Origin: Solirubrobacterales bacterium
GTDB taxonomy: Bacteria; Actinomycetota; Thermoleophilia; Solirubrobacterales; Solirubrobacteraceae
NCBI GenBank assembly: GCA_009781575.1
Contig: WQXW01000114.1
Span: forward strand, 1-6,264
Reading direction: 5' to 3'
Length of the DNA: 6,264 bases
The translations under genes were made by a program, and so were the position numbers. The notes beneath the pieces are model-generated. The model was not told the DNA's origin, did no database searches, and saw only the letters and a list, made by a program, of their open reading frames with translations. How positions within the stretch are numbered: position 1 is the stretch's first letter; each line of letters begins with the position of its first letter. Positions 5,383 to 6,264 of this stretch are shown one piece after another.

Positions 5383-5399
5383 GTGCTAGTGTTACTAGC
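5383..5399. promoter_or_regulatory. Palindromic operator, copy 2, at the promoter of the second paralogue
   Basis: GTGCTAGT-N3-ACTAGC repeats the operator at 4034-4052 with the same 3-nt spacing. Six base pairs of the arms are symmetric, and the left arm is identical over all 8 bases. It ends 4 nt before the ATG at 5404. GTTACT at 5391-5396 sits where a leaderless -10 box would be, 7 nt before the ATG, in the same place in the palindrome as TATACT in copy 1. No clear -35 box or Shine-Dalgarno sequence is present. Confidence 0.7.
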
Positions 5400-5403
5400 T
5401 TCA

Positions 5404-6264
5404 ATGCCGCTCGTCCAGGATAGGCCTCACGAGGCGCCGGCTTCCCACACGGCACCCGAGCGCGGCCTGGTCGACCTTCGCTGGCCCGACCCCCAACAGG
5501 GTGTGATCGAAGAGGCGCGGCGGCGCCAGGAGCGGCGGCGCACACGCCTGGCGATCGCCTCGGTCGCGGCCACGCTGCTGATTGCGCTGCTGTGGGCATT
5601 GATGGAAGACCCCCGGGCAACACCCGCGCACAGAGGCGCGGCCGGTCGCGCCCCGGTGGCGAACCCCAACGGCGCACGCGCACCCGGCTTCAACGTGCGG
5701 CTCGCCCCGGGGCTGGAAGTGGGCCGGGCCCACTGGCAGGTCTTCTACGAAGAACACGGCGCGCAGATGGGCGCCGTCACCACAGCGCCGCCGGTGGGCT
5801 CAGATGTGTACCTCGCCTTCGACGGCGGGAGCGCCGACGGCTCCCGCTGGACCACCCGCGTGGTCACAACCTCCGAGGTGGCCGCGATCTTGGTCGAAGG
5901 GAGGACCCGCGTGCCCACGGTCCCGCTGCGCGGTCTTCCGTACGCATACCGAGCCGCCCGCATCTCCACGCCTGTCGAACTCACGGCATCGAGCGTGGTG
6001 CCGCTCGACGCGGGCGGTCACCCGCTTCTCGCCAGGCCCCGAAGCCGGGACCCCATTCAGGCGAGGGTGCGCTCCTGGAGATACCCCGGGCGCGCTCCCG
6101 CGGGCTCCTGCGGCCTGCGCTCGAGCCCGCTGCCCGCCCTCACCGCGCAGGGCGGCAGCGTGGCCACCGCCATCAGGCCCTACCCCGCCACCGCCGGTGC
6201 GGGTGGCGGCGGCGGCGGCGGGCGGCTCGTGGGACGCGCCTTCCTGCCCTGCCTCTCGGTCGCC
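5404..6264 (+). CDS. Membrane-anchored protein of unknown function, paralogue of the previous gene, 3' end missing
   Basis: The frame is open for 287 codons from the ATG at 5404 to the window edge. A cytosolic N-terminal region (1-47) ends in the strongly basic stretch ARRRQERRRTR. One membrane helix follows (about 48-66, LAIASVAATLLIALLWALM), so the rest should lie outside the cell (type II anchor). The outer domain aligns with the upstream gene from GFNVRLAP (95-102): EVGRAHW at 105-111, WTT at 149-151, VEGRTRV at 164-170, GLPYAYRAAR at 177-186, DPIQ at 216-219, AGSC at 233-236 and IRPYP at 257-261. Cys236 and Cys283 match the paralogue's cysteines, but a Gly-rich insertion (265-273) lengthens the gap from 36 to 47 residues. 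The start is chosen from the promoter geometry; no ribosome site is visible and translation is probably leaderless. The function is unknown. Confidence 0.8.
   Translation, partial: MPLVQDRPHEAPASHTAPERGLVDLRWPDPQQGVIEEARRRQERRRTRLAIASVAATLLIALLWALMEDPRATPAHRGAAGRAPVANPNGARAPGFNVRLAPGLEVGRAHWQVFYEEHGAQMGAVTTAPPVGSDVYLAFDGGSADGSRWTTRVVTTSEVAAILVEGRTRVPTVPLRGLPYAYRAARISTPVELTASSVVPLDAGGHPLLARPRSRDPIQARVRSWRYPGRAPAGSCGLRSSPLPALTAQGGSVATAIRPYPATAGAGGGGGGGRLVGRAFLPCLSVA
6205..6219 (+). repeat. Five GGC triplets coding a poly-glycine tract
   Basis: Five GGC codons in a row, flanked by GGT and GGG, encode seven consecutive glycines (residues 267-273 of the anchored paralogue). The upstream paralogue has no such tract, so it appears to be an in-frame triplet expansion in a loop between the two conserved cysteines. 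Such tracts may vary in length between strains. Confidence 0.8.

Noticed and set aside
1..6264. tRNA or rRNA genes, a CRISPR array, or insertion-sequence remnants.
   Set aside because: I saw no tRNA-like fold, rRNA sequence, regularly spaced repeats or transposase motifs on either strand.

Overview
The window is about 70% GC, and its genes are close together on the + strand with little Shine-Dalgarno sequence. Several starts look leaderless: a TANNNT-type -10 box lies 7 to 9 nt before the start codon. Together with an actinobacterial-type membrane pyrophosphatase tail and Arg/Ala/Gly-rich proteins, this suggests a high-GC actinobacterium, possibly class Thermoleophilia (Solirubrobacter/Conexibacter-like). 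The lineage is inferred from style, not from a marker gene.

Layout. (1) 1-149: the last 48 codons of a membrane-bound proton-pumping pyrophosphatase (hppA). (2) 150-304: a GC-rich spacer with hairpins and a -10 box. (3) 305-3749: a compact four-gene operon. It encodes a 65-residue two-helix membrane protein, a 708-residue APC/KUP-like permease with a cytosolic UspA-like domain, a short RCK/TrkA-N protein without the C-terminal domain, and a full-length TrkA (RCK_N + RCK_C). The grouping of an APC permease with two TrkA proteins resembles the Mycobacterium tuberculosis Rv2690c-ceoB-ceoC locus and suggests nucleotide-gated potassium (or other cation/amino acid) transport. (4) 3750-4086: an intergenic region with a textbook intrinsic terminator inside a 75-bp repeat, then a strong sigma70-type promoter overlapped by a perfect palindromic operator. 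(5) 4087-5154: an exported protein of unknown function. (6) 5155-5403: an intergenic region with a second, inverted copy of the 75-bp repeat and a second copy of the operator. (7) 5404 to the window end: a membrane-anchored paralogue of the exported protein, cut off by the window edge.

The operon in (3) probably works as one unit: a permease in the membrane, gated by NAD(H)- or nucleotide-binding TrkA subunits, with the proton gradient supplied in part by the neighbouring pyrophosphatase. The second half is less familiar. Two tandem paralogues of an unrecognised exported family each carry the same inverted-repeat operator at the promoter, so they are probably controlled by one unseen regulator. 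The first of them is bracketed by inverted 75-bp palindromic elements whose T-tracts both point inwards. This second half is the best candidate for something undescribed.
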